From positions 1 through 11,733 of the forward strand of contig JAUUYO010000096.1 in NCBI GenBank assembly GCA_030590405.1: 11,733 bases of DNA. The letters run 5' to 3'. Within the stretch, counting starts at the first letter, position 1. The number at the start of each line of letters is the position of its first letter. A program made the position numbers and the translations under genes. The notes below the pieces were generated by a model that did not search any database, was not told the DNA's origin, and was given only the letters and a program-made list of their open reading frames with translations. This document shows, piece by piece, positions 1 to 6,748 of the stretch. The stretch is from Kangiellaceae bacterium (GTDB taxonomy: Bacteria > Pseudomonadota > Gammaproteobacteria > Enterobacterales > Kangiellaceae).

Positions 1-759
1 CAACTGGCCTATTTCATCATGTCTACGTACCCTGATCTGATGACCAAAATCACCTTCTGAAACACGTTGAAATGCCAGTTTCGCTATGAGTAGTGGATTG
101 GCAACATGAAAATAGAAAAATATAGCAAATGAAATAAAGAAAATTAGCAATACCGCAACAGTAATTTGCCCGGAAAGTTTTGAGAGCTCCGATTGTTCAC
201 TACTGATCTTGTCAAAAGCGCTGATTAATTCGTCAAATTTAGATGATACCGAACGAGCGTTTTCAGCAATGTATTTGGCTCCCCATTCGAGTCGCGGTTC
301 TTCCAGGTCCGTACCAAATTGTTTTATTAATTCTGTTCTGAAATTTTCCCAGCTATCTCTACTGTTTTCAATAGACTGTTTAAGTTCTTCAATCTCTGAT
401 GACGCAATGAGGTTAAAAAGTTTTTTTGAAATATCGGTCAATACTTGGTTTGTTCGAGCAAGATCTTCTGTTTTTTTATCAATTGAAGAAATGTCAGAAA
501 TTAACACTTTGTAATAAACTTCCAGATCGCGATAGTAACTTTCGTAATCTCTAGCGGCATTCGAAATATAAATATCATTACTTTGCTGTATGCGAGTTAG
601 TGAATCAGAGAGTGAATGAAGTCGTGATTTTTCATCGATTAAATTCTGGCTTTGTGCCGAATTAAAGAGAATAAAATAAACAAGACCTATAATGGCGACC
701 CCAAGGGCGAAAAAACCGATAAAAACTTTAATTTGAATGCTATTGTTAAATTTTTCCAT
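1..759 (-). CDS. Membrane sensor protein with HAMP domain, partial (C-terminal output domain outside window)
   Basis: Reading the minus strand from the ATG at 759-757, a frame stays open for 253 codons to the window edge. Residues about 12-32 form a first membrane helix (VFIGFFALGVAIIGLVYFI). Residues about 35-197 are a polar, Lys/Glu/Ser-rich, probably helical extracytoplasmic domain. Residues about 198-217 form a second membrane helix (ending IFFYFHVANP). From 218 a HAMP linker follows, with the usual Pro (ANPLL), the central EGDFGHQI and the closing DEIGQL. This is the standard layout of a chemoreceptor, histidine kinase or diguanylate cyclase. The output domain lies left of the window, so the class cannot be decided. 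The start is chosen because the first helix follows a short N-tail of about 11 residues; the upstream AGAGA is only a weak ribosome site. The gene diverges from the genes to its right. Confidence 0.85.
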   Translation of the reverse strand, partial: MEKFNNSIQIKVFIGFFALGVAIIGLVYFILFNSAQSQNLIDEKSRLHSLSDSLTRIQQSNDIYISNAARDYESYYRDLEVYYKVLISDISSIDKKTEDLARTNQVLTDISKKLFNLIASSEIEELKQSIENSRDSWENFRTELIKQFGTDLEEPRLEWGAKYIAENARSVSSKFDELISAFDKISSEQSELSKLSGQITVAVLLIFFISFAIFFYFHVANPLLIAKLAFQRVSEGDFGHQIRVRRHDEIGQL

Positions 760-935
760 ATTTTATTTTCTCTATTAATTTTACTTTATCTGCGATATCC
801 AAAGCGGCTCATGTGAATATTTAGCTGAAAAATGGCCTCAACTTATGTATTAAAGTTCAATCCAAAAGCATAAATTTGTTTTGGAGTGAGGGGGCGAGTC
901 TGGAATATGGCAAAGAGATTACCACTTTTTTAGCT

Positions 936-965
936 GGTCATAGTAGGACATAGTGGGTCATAGGG
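936..965. repeat. Three tandem 10-bp near-repeats, GGTCATAGTA type
   Basis: Three consecutive 10-mers read GGTCATAGTA, GGACATAGTG and GGTCATAGGG, sharing the core GG(T/A)CATAG(T/G). The 10-bp period places each copy on about the same face of the helix. The array lies about 175 bases upstream of the leftward sensor gene and about 485 bases upstream of the YjbR-like gene. It could be a protein-binding array or a chance microduplication; nothing here decides between them. Confidence 0.6.
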
Positions 966-1172
966 TGATATCGGAGAATTAAATCAATAAATATCTCACT
1001 ATGAGAACAATGTTATTTTGTTTTGAGATGATATGCCAGATAGAGTGTGACGAAAGTCTCAAAACGGATTCAGCAATATAAGTTAACTTATTATTGATAT
1101 TTGCCGAGTCTCGGGTGGGGAGGTGATTAATTTGAGTAAGGCTTGACCAGTTGGTACCATCAAACGGATTGA

Positions 1173-1432
1173 CAGTACTTAGAATTAGACATCCGATACA
1201 AGGTTGCAAAGGTTGGCATCGCGCCAGTTTCACATTTTGGAAAATGCTCTCTAAGTCGACATTCTGGCACAATCGTTACACTGGGCGAGCTGAGTAATCA
1301 AGCAATTGATTGTAGAGAGATAAGTTTTTGCGGATTTTGAAACAGATTGCTGGCGACTCAAAAAGTATCATGGCCTTATATGGACGCTATTGCCCAGATG
1401 ATAAATTTGGCAAAGTTAATACTCAACATTAA
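1173..1432 (+). pseudogene. Possible decayed gene in two overlapping frames (weak)
   Basis: A frame open over 1173-1337 includes the readings KVGIAPVSHFGK and IVTLGELSNQAID. A second frame open over 1316-1432 reads FLRILKQIAGDSKSIMALYG and then RYCPDDKFGKVNTQH before a TAA at 1430-1432. The second begins in the overlap where the first runs into a stop, as a frameshifted coding stretch would. Neither frame has a credible start codon at its beginning. I do not recognise a family. It lies just upstream of the YjbR-like gene, whose ribosome site is at about 1437-1443. Chance open frames in AT-rich spacer remain a realistic alternative. Confidence 0.2.
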
Positions 1433-1449
1433 ATAACAGAGGGTCAATT

Positions 1450-1860
1450 GTGGACCACATTCAATCAGAAAGCTATTTGTTATCCAAACCTGAATCGATC
1501 CTCGATTATCCCTTTGGTTTAGATGTTAAAGTCTTTAAGGTGAAGGGTAAAATGTTTGCCCTTTTAGCCCTAGGGAAAATGGGCAAAGGAGATGGTAGTG
1601 GTCGAGATAAAAATAATTGCGACTGGTGGATGAATCTAAAATGTGATCCAGACGAAGCTTTTGCGCTAAGAGATATTTTTGCCGCCGTCATTCCGGGATA
1701 TCATATGAACAAACGTCATTGGAATACGGTTATTTTAGATGGCTCAATCCCAACAGGGGAGATAGAGCGAATGATTGATAATTCTTTTAGTTTGGTGGTA
1801 AAGGGAATGAAAAAGTCTGATCGGGAATATTTTCAGTTAAGGTATGGTGCCAACAAGTAA
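1450..1860 (+). CDS. MmcQ/YjbR family protein (DUF419-like)
   Basis: A small protein of 136 residues carrying the hallmarks of the YjbR/MmcQ family. These are YPFG (20-23), a VFKVKGKMFALLAL strand pair (28-41), NLKCDP (62-67), the signature PGYHMNKRHWNTV (82-94), and a C-terminal SFSLVVKGMKKSDR. E. coli YjbR has a fold that has been compared with DNA-binding proteins, but its biological role is unproven, so 'DNA-binding' should be read as a family label. The start is GTG at 1450-1452, with AGAGGG about 6-8 bases upstream. An internal loop of about 18 residues (41-58, Gly/Lys/Asp-rich) makes it slightly longer than E. coli YjbR. It is followed after 90 bases by the M28 peptidase gene on the same strand; the two need not be functionally linked. 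Confidence 0.88.
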   Translation: MDHIQSESYLLSKPESILDYPFGLDVKVFKVKGKMFALLALGKMGKGDGSGRDKNNCDWWMNLKCDPDEAFALRDIFAAVIPGYHMNKRHWNTVILDGSIPTGEIERMIDNSFSLVVKGMKKSDREYFQLRYGANK

Positions 1861-1950
1861 ATCAACACCAAGCTAGTTATTTTACGGCGCTTAAGGCAGA
1901 ATACGGCTTCCATTACACCATCCTGCAAAACAAAACATAGGTGTTTCAAA

Positions 1951-3765
1951 ATGATTTTTTATAACCTGAATGTCAGAAAAAACTTTAATTTTAGAGTAAA
2001 GCGACAAACGCAAGGTAGCTTATTGTTGGGGCTTACGCTGCTGGCGTTTAGCCTTGGTGGTTGCTCGGAACAATCCACCCAAAATGAAGCTGACAACAAG
2101 ATAAAAACAGTCAGTGAAAAACAAATTGTTTCTAAAATTGAAAAAACAACAGCCGATATTTTACAAAATAAAGATTTTCAAGCTGTTTACGCAGGAATAT
2201 CTATTCCTGAACTCAAACAACATATTCAATATTTATCATCAGATGAAATGGCTGGTAGAGAGCCTGCTTCCAAGGGCGACCGAATGACGGCTGAATACTT
2301 AACCAAAGCGTTTAAGAAGTTGGGTCTCAAGCCTGGCAATGGTGACAGTTATTTACAAAAAGTTGAGTTGTTAGCCATCAACTCAACCGTCAGTCAAAAC
2401 CTTACAATAGCGGATATTCAATTTGATGTGACAGAAAACTATGTGGCTAATACCAGACAAAAACAACCATTAAGAACTTTGGTGGACTCGGAATTAATCT
2501 TTGTTGGATACGGGATCAACGCACCAGAATATGGCTGGAATGATTATCAAGGAGTGGATGTAAGCGGAAAAACGGTGGTGATGTTAGTGAATGATCCCGG
2601 TTATGCGACAGGCGAACCAGACTTGTTTACTGGTAATACTTTAACCTACTACGGACGTTGGACTTATAAATATGAAGAAGCGGCCAGACAAGGTGCTAAA
2701 GCAGCCATCATCATTCACGAAACGAAGCCTGCCAGTTATGGTTGGAGCGTGATAAAAAATGGTTGGACCGGTACTCAGTATCATTTACCAAGAAATAAAA
2801 ATAGTGGCCCGGTAGTAGACGTGGAAATGTGGTTCAACATTGAAAAAACTAACGAGCTATTCAGTAAAGCGGGATTGGATTTTGCGGCAGAAAAAGCCAA
2901 GGCCAGGCTAAAAGGATTTAAAGCGATCAATTTAGGATTAACGGCATCTGTGCAAGTAAGCTCTACATTTAATCAATCCGGCTCAAATAACATCGTGGCA
3001 ACCTTGCCAGGTAGCGAGGCGGCTGATGAGCACATTATTTATATGGCTCATGTTGATCACTTGGGTCAGGATACTTCACTGGAAGGCGATCAAATTTATA
3101 ACGGAGCGCACGATAACGCTAGTGGCAGCGCAGGCATCTTAGAAATTGCCAGAGCCTATAGCAATCTTAAAAATAGGCCAAGACGATCAATTACATTTGT
3201 TGGCGCTGCCGCTGAAGAACAGGGCACGCTAGGTTCAAAATATTTTGCCGATAATCCAACCATGCCATTAGCCAAAATTGTTGGTTTAATCAATATGGAC
3301 AGCATCAATATCACAGGTCGTAAAAAGGATGTTAGTGTTAAAGGATATGGGAAATCTGAACTGGAAGAAGTGTTAAAAATTGCCGCCGCATTTCAAAATA
3401 GAACTCTCACACCTGAGGCTCATCCTGAAAGAGGTTATTATTACCGCTCAGACCATTTTAGCCTGGCTAAAAAAGGTGTACCAGGATTAAGCGTGGGTGG
3501 TGGCACTGTTCCTCTTAACGAAATTGAAGCTGAAATTGATCAACGAATCGGTGAGCGAGTCGCTAAATGTTATCACCAATTGTGCGATGAATATTCCGAA
3601 GACTGGGGCTGGGATGGCGCTAAAGAAGATCTTCAATTGTATTTAGCCACCGGTTATATTTTGGCGAAGGGTAAGCAATGGCCGAACTGGTATCAAGGAA
3701 CCGAGTTTAGAGCACTAAGGGATAATATGATGGCGGCAGATCTGTTAGCGGAGCCGAGCAAATAA
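1951..3765 (+). CDS. Lipoprotein M28-family zinc aminopeptidase with PA domain
   Basis: A 604-residue exported metallopeptidase. The N-terminus has a basic region, a hydrophobic segment (23-36) and the lipobox LGGC with Cys38. Ser at +2 fits outer-membrane sorting by the E. coli Asp rule. An N-terminal subdomain follows (about 85-140, HIQYLSSDEMAGRE). The PA domain spans about 175-295, inserted before the catalytic core. The M28 core shows every expected di-zinc element: AHVDHLG (His367, Asp369), NGAHDNASG (bridging Asp388), AAAEEQG (general base Glu422 and ligand Glu423), INMDS (Asp450) and RSDHFS (His502). It should remove N-terminal residues from peptides in the periplasm or at the cell surface, with substrate choice unknown. 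The start is the ATG at 1951, with AGGTG about 9 bases upstream. The gene is complete with nothing broken. Confidence 0.93.
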   Translation: MIFYNLNVRKNFNFRVKRQTQGSLLLGLTLLAFSLGGCSEQSTQNEADNKIKTVSEKQIVSKIEKTTADILQNKDFQAVYAGISIPELKQHIQYLSSDEMAGREPASKGDRMTAEYLTKAFKKLGLKPGNGDSYLQKVELLAINSTVSQNLTIADIQFDVTENYVANTRQKQPLRTLVDSELIFVGYGINAPEYGWNDYQGVDVSGKTVVMLVNDPGYATGEPDLFTGNTLTYYGRWTYKYEEAARQGAKAAIIIHETKPASYGWSVIKNGWTGTQYHLPRNKNSGPVVDVEMWFNIEKTNELFSKAGLDFAAEKAKARLKGFKAINLGLTASVQVSSTFNQSGSNNIVATLPGSEAADEHIIYMAHVDHLGQDTSLEGDQIYNGAHDNASGSAGILEIARAYSNLKNRPRRSITFVGAAAEEQGTLGSKYFADNPTMPLAKIVGLINMDSINITGRKKDVSVKGYGKSELEEVLKIAAAFQNRTLTPEAHPERGYYYRSDHFSLAKKGVPGLSVGGGTVPLNEIEAEIDQRIGERVAKCYHQLCDEYSEDWGWDGAKEDLQLYLATGYILAKGKQWPNWYQGTEFRALRDNMMAADLLAEPSK

Positions 3766-3795
3766 CCTGAGGTTTGTATAAGAAAATGACACTAA

Positions 3796-3854
3796 ATGCT
3801 TGAACCGCGATCAAAACGGTTAACTAAAGCCTATTTCTTAAAGGGTTCAAGCAT
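3796..3854. repeat. Perfect 11-bp inverted repeat ATGCTTGAACC / GGTTCAAGCAT
   Basis: The left arm is 3796-3806 and the right arm 3844-3854, with 37 bases between. An alternative small hairpin (AACCG 3803-3807 with CGGTT 3816-3820) shares the left arm. There is no T-run after the right arm, so a standard intrinsic terminator is unlikely. It directly abuts the transposase remnant and may be left from the end of that element, or it may be a protein-binding or processing site. Arms and spacing are read directly; function is not known. Confidence 0.65.
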
Positions 3855-3862
3855 GGCTAACT

Positions 3863-4001
3863 ATAGATAAAACACTTTATGAAGTCGATGATTTTTGCCA
3901 GCATTTTATATCGGCGTGGCAACAATCATTCAGTCAATCAGGCGATAAGCGTCATACTTCCCTTATCAGTATTAAGAGAAATTCAGTTAATTAATTTTTG
4001 T
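3863..4001 (+). pseudogene. Transposase N-terminal remnant, probably IS982-like
   Basis: From 3863 the frame reads IDKTLYEVDDFCQHFISAWQ followed by QSFSQSGDKRH. This resembles the conserved start of IS982-type transposases, which have a (Y)E/DxDDFCxxFxxxWxxxLxxxGxKxR pattern. The first codon is ATA where an ATG would be expected. The frame ends at TAA 3992-3994. In the next frame, from 3960, the reading PLSVLREIQLINFC resembles the following family block (LS.SEIM.I.I.FH), suggesting a frameshift at about 3957-3963. The rest of the transposase is missing, so this is a dead fragment of about 45 codons. The family assignment is from memory of the motif and could be wrong in detail; that it is a broken gene is firmer. 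Confidence 0.55.
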
Positions 4002-4010
4002 AATAGTTGC

Positions 4011-4040
4011 TTGATTCTAGTTTATTCTAGCTTATTTTAG
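4011..4040. repeat. Three tandem 10-bp repeats TTGATTCTAG / TTTATTCTAG / CTTATTTTAG
   Basis: Three successive 10-mers share a YTTATTYTAG-like consensus. They lie about 210 bases upstream of the first gene of the seven-gene block and just after the transposase remnant. The 10-bp period and AT content could give helical phasing or curvature. Simple slippage duplication is equally possible. Confidence 0.55.
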
Positions 4041-4062
4041 CTTTTTAACTAACTGAAAAGCT
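4039..4062. repeat. Short inverted repeat AGCTTTT / AAAAGCT
   Basis: The arms 4039-4045 and 4056-4062 pair perfectly over 7 bp, plus one T-G pair inside, leaving an 8-base loop (AACTAACT). It overlaps the last base pairs of the 10-bp repeat array. There is no run of T after it on the plus strand. On the minus strand the left arm supplies only a short A/T stretch. It could be an operator half-site pair, or chance. Confidence 0.35.
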
Positions 4063-4247
4063 GGAAATATGTACATGATCATCTCTTTTTACAGTCAAAT
4101 TAATACCGATCAAATTCAGCAGGGTAAATATTTACAAAATTTCACAGCAAATATTGGAATTTCCTTTCCATAATTGCGTTAGAATTAGCATCTTTTATTT
4201 TGCTCCTCCGCTGATAAATCGGCCAGAACTCATCAATAAGGGAAAAA

Positions 4248-4841
4248 ATGACTGCTAAATCAAAAAAATACCTGATTATTACCGTTATTTCGTTAATTAT
4301 ATTTGCCGTGTTATTTCAAATCCTGGGTTTTGTTATCGGTATCGCTGCAACCATTGTACTGGCTATTGCTTTGTATTATTTTCTGGGAACTATGCAAAAA
4401 AATAGTAGCAGCGATCGAACGTCAAATCATTCTCAGGCGAATGATTTATCAGATGAAGAGAAAAGCCTTAATGCGCTTCTGGATATCAATCTACAGCTTA
4501 GAAAGACCATCATCGCTAAAATGCTCAGAGAGCAGTTCGAGGCATTAATTGACCAGTTGATTGGCCTATTACCAAAAATCAATCAGACCGACTCGGCAAG
4601 CGAACTGGCCTGGGTGATAAATCGTATGGCAACAGAGTATCTGCCAAAAAAATCGATTAAACCTTATTTGTTACTGACAGAAATTGAAAGGCTTGATGAG
4701 ACGGTGATTAGCTCAGTAGAAAAAGGAATTCATGCAATGAGAGATGAATTAATCGAGGTTGAACAACTCATCGCCACCCGTAACACCAATGAATTCAAAA
4801 ACAAAGCCCACTTCCTGGAACAACGATTTACTACCAGATAA
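4248..4841 (+). CDS. XpaC-like inner-membrane protein, likely TelA partner
   Basis: A 197-residue protein and the first gene of the seven-gene block. A long hydrophobic stretch (8-46) makes two adjacent membrane helices. A polar linker (50-68) and an all-helical cytosolic domain (70-195) follow. The domain contains ATEYLPKKSIKPYLLLTEIE (128-147), resembling the YYLPxTLKLLxxY-type motif of XpaC-family proteins ('5-bromo-4-chloroindolyl phosphate hydrolysis' family, a misleading historical name). XpaC genes commonly sit beside telA, as this one does (41 nt gap), which supports the call. The start is ATG at 4248 with AAGGG 5 bases upstream. Its molecular function is unknown in the family; it probably anchors a TelA complex at the membrane. 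The assignment rests on one motif, topology and neighbour, so it is moderate. Confidence 0.6.
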   Translation: MTAKSKKYLIITVISLIIFAVLFQILGFVIGIAATIVLAIALYYFLGTMQKNSSSDRTSNHSQANDLSDEEKSLNALLDINLQLRKTIIAKMLREQFEALIDQLIGLLPKINQTDSASELAWVINRMATEYLPKKSIKPYLLLTEIERLDETVISSVEKGIHAMRDELIEVEQLIATRNTNEFKNKAHFLEQRFTTR

Positions 4842-4872
4842 TAAAACCAGATAATAAAACCAGATAATAAAA
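4834..4872. repeat. Three perfect tandem copies of CCAGATAATAAAA (13 bp)
   Basis: The units are 4834-4846, 4847-4859 and 4860-4872, identical at every base. The first unit supplies the stop codon of the XpaC-like gene (TAA 4839-4841). The third runs into the ribosome site of telA (AGAGA, start at 4883). Each unit holds TAATAA, and 13 is not a multiple of three, so the three copies place stops in all three frames. Copy-number change would alter the 41-nt spacing between the two genes without touching either protein. Confidence 0.9.
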
Positions 4873-4882
4873 AGAGAATCCT

Positions 4883-6037
4883 ATGAGTAATACCAAACAA
4901 CCAAAATGGGCTAATAAATCAGCCCTGACATCGATGAAAGAGCGCTCTTTAGCATTAGCCGGGGAAGTCAGAGAAAAATCGGGACCAGCACTGATGCGGG
5001 CAGTCGATGCGATTGGTGCAAAGTCTCAGAAAAAAATGCTGGCTGCCAATGATTTGATGGCCAACAGTGTCAACTCTCTATTAAAAGGACTGGATGGCAA
5101 ATCCCCAACGGGCGAGAAACTGCTGGAACTACGCTCGGCGATGGATGAGCTTAACCCGCATTCGCTGCATAATGCCTGGTATTTCTCCTGGATGCCAAAG
5201 GGCATGAAACGTAAAGCGGTATCTCGCTTCGTTCATAAATACCAGCCAATGCAAACCCATGTCAGCGGTATATTAAATGGCTTGCGGGCAGGAAAAGATG
5301 AATTGCTGGAAACCAGTATTGAACTGGAGCACCAATACAATGAAATTCAGAGCGCACAGCGGGAAATTCAATCTGAAGTTTACGTGGGTGAGTTATTTAT
5401 AACAGAAGTTGAAACTCTGGAAGCCGCAACTGCTGCCGATGACATTCAGGAAAAACAGAAACTGTCTTCCGTTAAAAATAAAGCCGCTCGCCGGATCCGT
5501 GACTTACGAACCATGGAGCAGGCGGCGGTCCAGTTTTTTATCAGTATTGACCAGACCGTAGCAACCAACGAGCTACTGAGTGAGCAGATTGATTCGGCGC
5601 TGACTGTAGGGCCAATGGTTATGACCAATGCGCTGAGAATTCAGGCGGCACTCGCCAGGCAGAATTCGGTAAAAGAAGCGGTGCAGGGCTTTCAACAAGG
5701 GCTTGGCGATATGATGGCACAAAATGCCGCAGCGGTTAACCAGGCGGCGCAGGAAGTCGGTGACCTTTACAATAACCCGGTAATTGCCATCGAAAAAATG
5801 GAAGAAGGATTTGACCAGTTAATGAAAGCGGTCCAAACCGCCAATGAAACGATGGCCAACAGCACTTTAAAAGCGCGGGAAACCAGTGCGCGGCTGGCTG
5901 ATATGACAGCCGAGTTATCGCCTGTTGCCCAGGGCCTGCACGATGCTCGACAACAGGCTAAACAGGACAAAAATGATGGCGAGCTTCTCGATATTGAATC
6001 ACTTAAAAAGCCTGACGAATCAGGAGAAGCGTCGTAA
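4883..6037 (+). CDS. telA: TelA family protein (toxic anion resistance family)
   Basis: A 384-residue, almost entirely helical cytosolic protein with no membrane segment. The order of motifs fits TelA/KlaA. There is an N-terminal helical region, then ELRSAMDELNP (82-92), a block ending KYQPMQTHVSGILNGLRAGK (119-138) followed by DELLETSIELE, and a central RIRDLRTMEQAAVQFFISID. A long Ala/Gln/Asn-rich coiled-coil half follows, then a charged tail. The family is named for plasmid tellurite-resistance loci, but chromosomal copies are widespread and their true role looks like envelope or anion stress; the reaction, if any, is unknown. Start ATG 4883 has AAAGAGA upstream at good spacing. Its stop overlaps the next start by one base (TAATG), implying translational coupling. 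Compared with the flanking genes it looks richer in G and C. Confidence 0.85.
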   Translation: MSNTKQPKWANKSALTSMKERSLALAGEVREKSGPALMRAVDAIGAKSQKKMLAANDLMANSVNSLLKGLDGKSPTGEKLLELRSAMDELNPHSLHNAWYFSWMPKGMKRKAVSRFVHKYQPMQTHVSGILNGLRAGKDELLETSIELEHQYNEIQSAQREIQSEVYVGELFITEVETLEAATAADDIQEKQKLSSVKNKAARRIRDLRTMEQAAVQFFISIDQTVATNELLSEQIDSALTVGPMVMTNALRIQAALARQNSVKEAVQGFQQGLGDMMAQNAAAVNQAAQEVGDLYNNPVIAIEKMEEGFDQLMKAVQTANETMANSTLKARETSARLADMTAELSPVAQGLHDARQQAKQDKNDGELLDIESLKKPDESGEAS

Positions 6038-6669
6038 TGAAGGATTTTAAGCAGCGACTTGATGCTATTCGTAGCATTGAGCCCTTATCCGTGTCAGAGC
6101 GCACACAGTTAGATATTACTTCGGTCAGAAAGGGTGGTATTCTTGAATTTGCTAACGATACTTGGCAGGTCGTGAATTTTTACCGTTATCTGGATGTCAA
6201 ATGGTCTAATTTTTCCCTGAGAAAAAAAGATTACTGGGTCACAGAGTATCAGGTTTACTCACTAACCAGTGGCAAAACGACTTATATCGAATGGGAAGTC
6301 GATGATGAACTGGAAGTCTGTCTGACGGATGCCACCATTAAACTGCGCGATATATCATTTAATCGAAAACCTGTCAGCAGAAACGATCTCGACTTTATCG
6401 CTGATGAAGAGCAGGGTGAGGTTATTTTCAAGGGAAAACGATATTTTTACAGTGATGATGACACCTGGGCCGGGTTATTTTATTCAAACGCTGAAGATGC
6501 TAAAAATAAGAAAGAAGGCATACCGTTAAAAGTGTATGAGTTCGAATCAGACGATGGCGAATACCTGAGTATTGAGTCCTGGCATGACGATCTGGAACGT
6601 CCTGAAAGAGAAGCTTTTTTAAGCCACTCTGTTAAAGCAAACACTATTGATGTATTGCAGATAAGTTGA
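6037..6669 (+). CDS. DUF4178 domain protein
   Basis: A 210-residue soluble, acidic, beta-rich protein. It has two successive lobes of the same style. About 33-95 reads GGILEFANDTWQVVNFYRY, then WVTEYQVYSLTSGKTTYIEW. About 127-185 reads GEVIFKGKRYFYSDDDTWAG, then LKVYEFESDDGEYLSIESW. The alternation of short strands with a Tyr/Trp-rich 'EY-W' pattern fits DUF4178, whose function is uncharacterised. In other genomes it occurs with DUF350, spermidine-synthase and SpeD genes, as it does here, which supports the call. Start ATG 6037 overlaps the telA stop by one base and has AGGAG 10 bases upstream. No signal peptide or membrane segment is visible, so it should act in the cytosol, possibly with TelA. 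Confidence 0.75.
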   Translation: MKDFKQRLDAIRSIEPLSVSERTQLDITSVRKGGILEFANDTWQVVNFYRYLDVKWSNFSLRKKDYWVTEYQVYSLTSGKTTYIEWEVDDELEVCLTDATIKLRDISFNRKPVSRNDLDFIADEEQGEVIFKGKRYFYSDDDTWAGLFYSNAEDAKNKKEGIPLKVYEFESDDGEYLSIESWHDDLERPEREAFLSHSVKANTIDVLQIS

Positions 6670-6735
6670 TTATTATCATTGTTTGTGCTTAATCCATAGT
6701 AAATGTAATTTACCAAACCCATCATTATTCAAAAC

Positions 6736-6748
6736 GGAGAATGGCTTG
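6736..6748 (+). promoter_or_regulatory. Ribosome site GGAG and TTG start that set the lipoprotein N-terminus
   Basis: GGAG at 6736-6739 is followed after six bases by TTG at 6746-6748, which opens a classic lipoprotein signal (MKSDNKAIYR, then LTSLLVILMISGC). The ATG at 6741 is in another frame and meets a stop after two codons (ATG GCT TGA). An upstream in-frame TTG at 6683 would put 21 polar residues before the signal and has no good ribosome site. The TTG at 6746 is therefore the likely start. Confidence 0.8.

Larger units (their letters stand above)
760..1449. other. Long gap (690 bases) without a convincing gene
   Basis: No frame here has a start, ribosome site and recognisable protein together. 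The gap must hold the promoter of the leftward sensor gene and probably that of the rightward YjbR-like gene, but I see no strong -35/-10 pair for either. It contains three 10-bp near-repeats at 936-965. It also contains two short open stretches in different plus-strand frames (1173-1337 and 1316-1432) that read like protein without a usable start. A 97-codon minus-strand frame (979-1272) has no family resemblance. I see no tRNA or other recognisable RNA gene. Confidence 0.5.
3766..4247. other. Gap of 482 bases: inverted repeat, transposase remnant, operon leader
   Basis: The gap holds, in order, an 11-bp perfect inverted repeat (3796-3854), a short transposase remnant (3863 to about 4001), three 10-bp AT-rich repeats (4011-4040) with an 8-bp stem just after, and the leader of the downstream seven-gene block. 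The leader is very AT-rich and has a TAGAAT at 4180-4185 that could be a -10 box. The nearest -35-like hexamer (TTGGAA, 4154-4159) is 20 bases away, too far to be convincing. I therefore do not place a promoter. There is no obvious terminator with a T-run after the peptidase gene. Confidence 0.5.

Noticed and set aside
209..514. Plus-strand open frame of 101 codons
   Set aside because: It lies fully inside the minus-strand sensor gene, which has clear membrane helices and HAMP; this is its shadow.
936..965. CRISPR-like array
   Set aside because: Units are 10 bp, adjacent without spacers, and there are no cas genes.
979..1272. Minus-strand open frame of 97 codons with several cysteines
   Set aside because: No good ribosome site, no recognisable motif, and composition like translated spacer. 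It could be a real orphan gene, but the sequence gives no positive support.
1265..1280. Near match to a sigma-54 promoter (TGGCAC-N5-TTAC)
   Set aside because: The almost invariant GC of the -12 element is AC here, and no gene starts within the expected distance (YjbR begins at 1450).
3796..3854. Intrinsic terminator for the peptidase gene
   Set aside because: Arms are 37 bases apart and no T-run follows.
4303..4548. Second frame of 81 codons within the XpaC-like gene
   Set aside because: Overlaps a gene with membrane helices, ribosome site and an operon position; a shadow.
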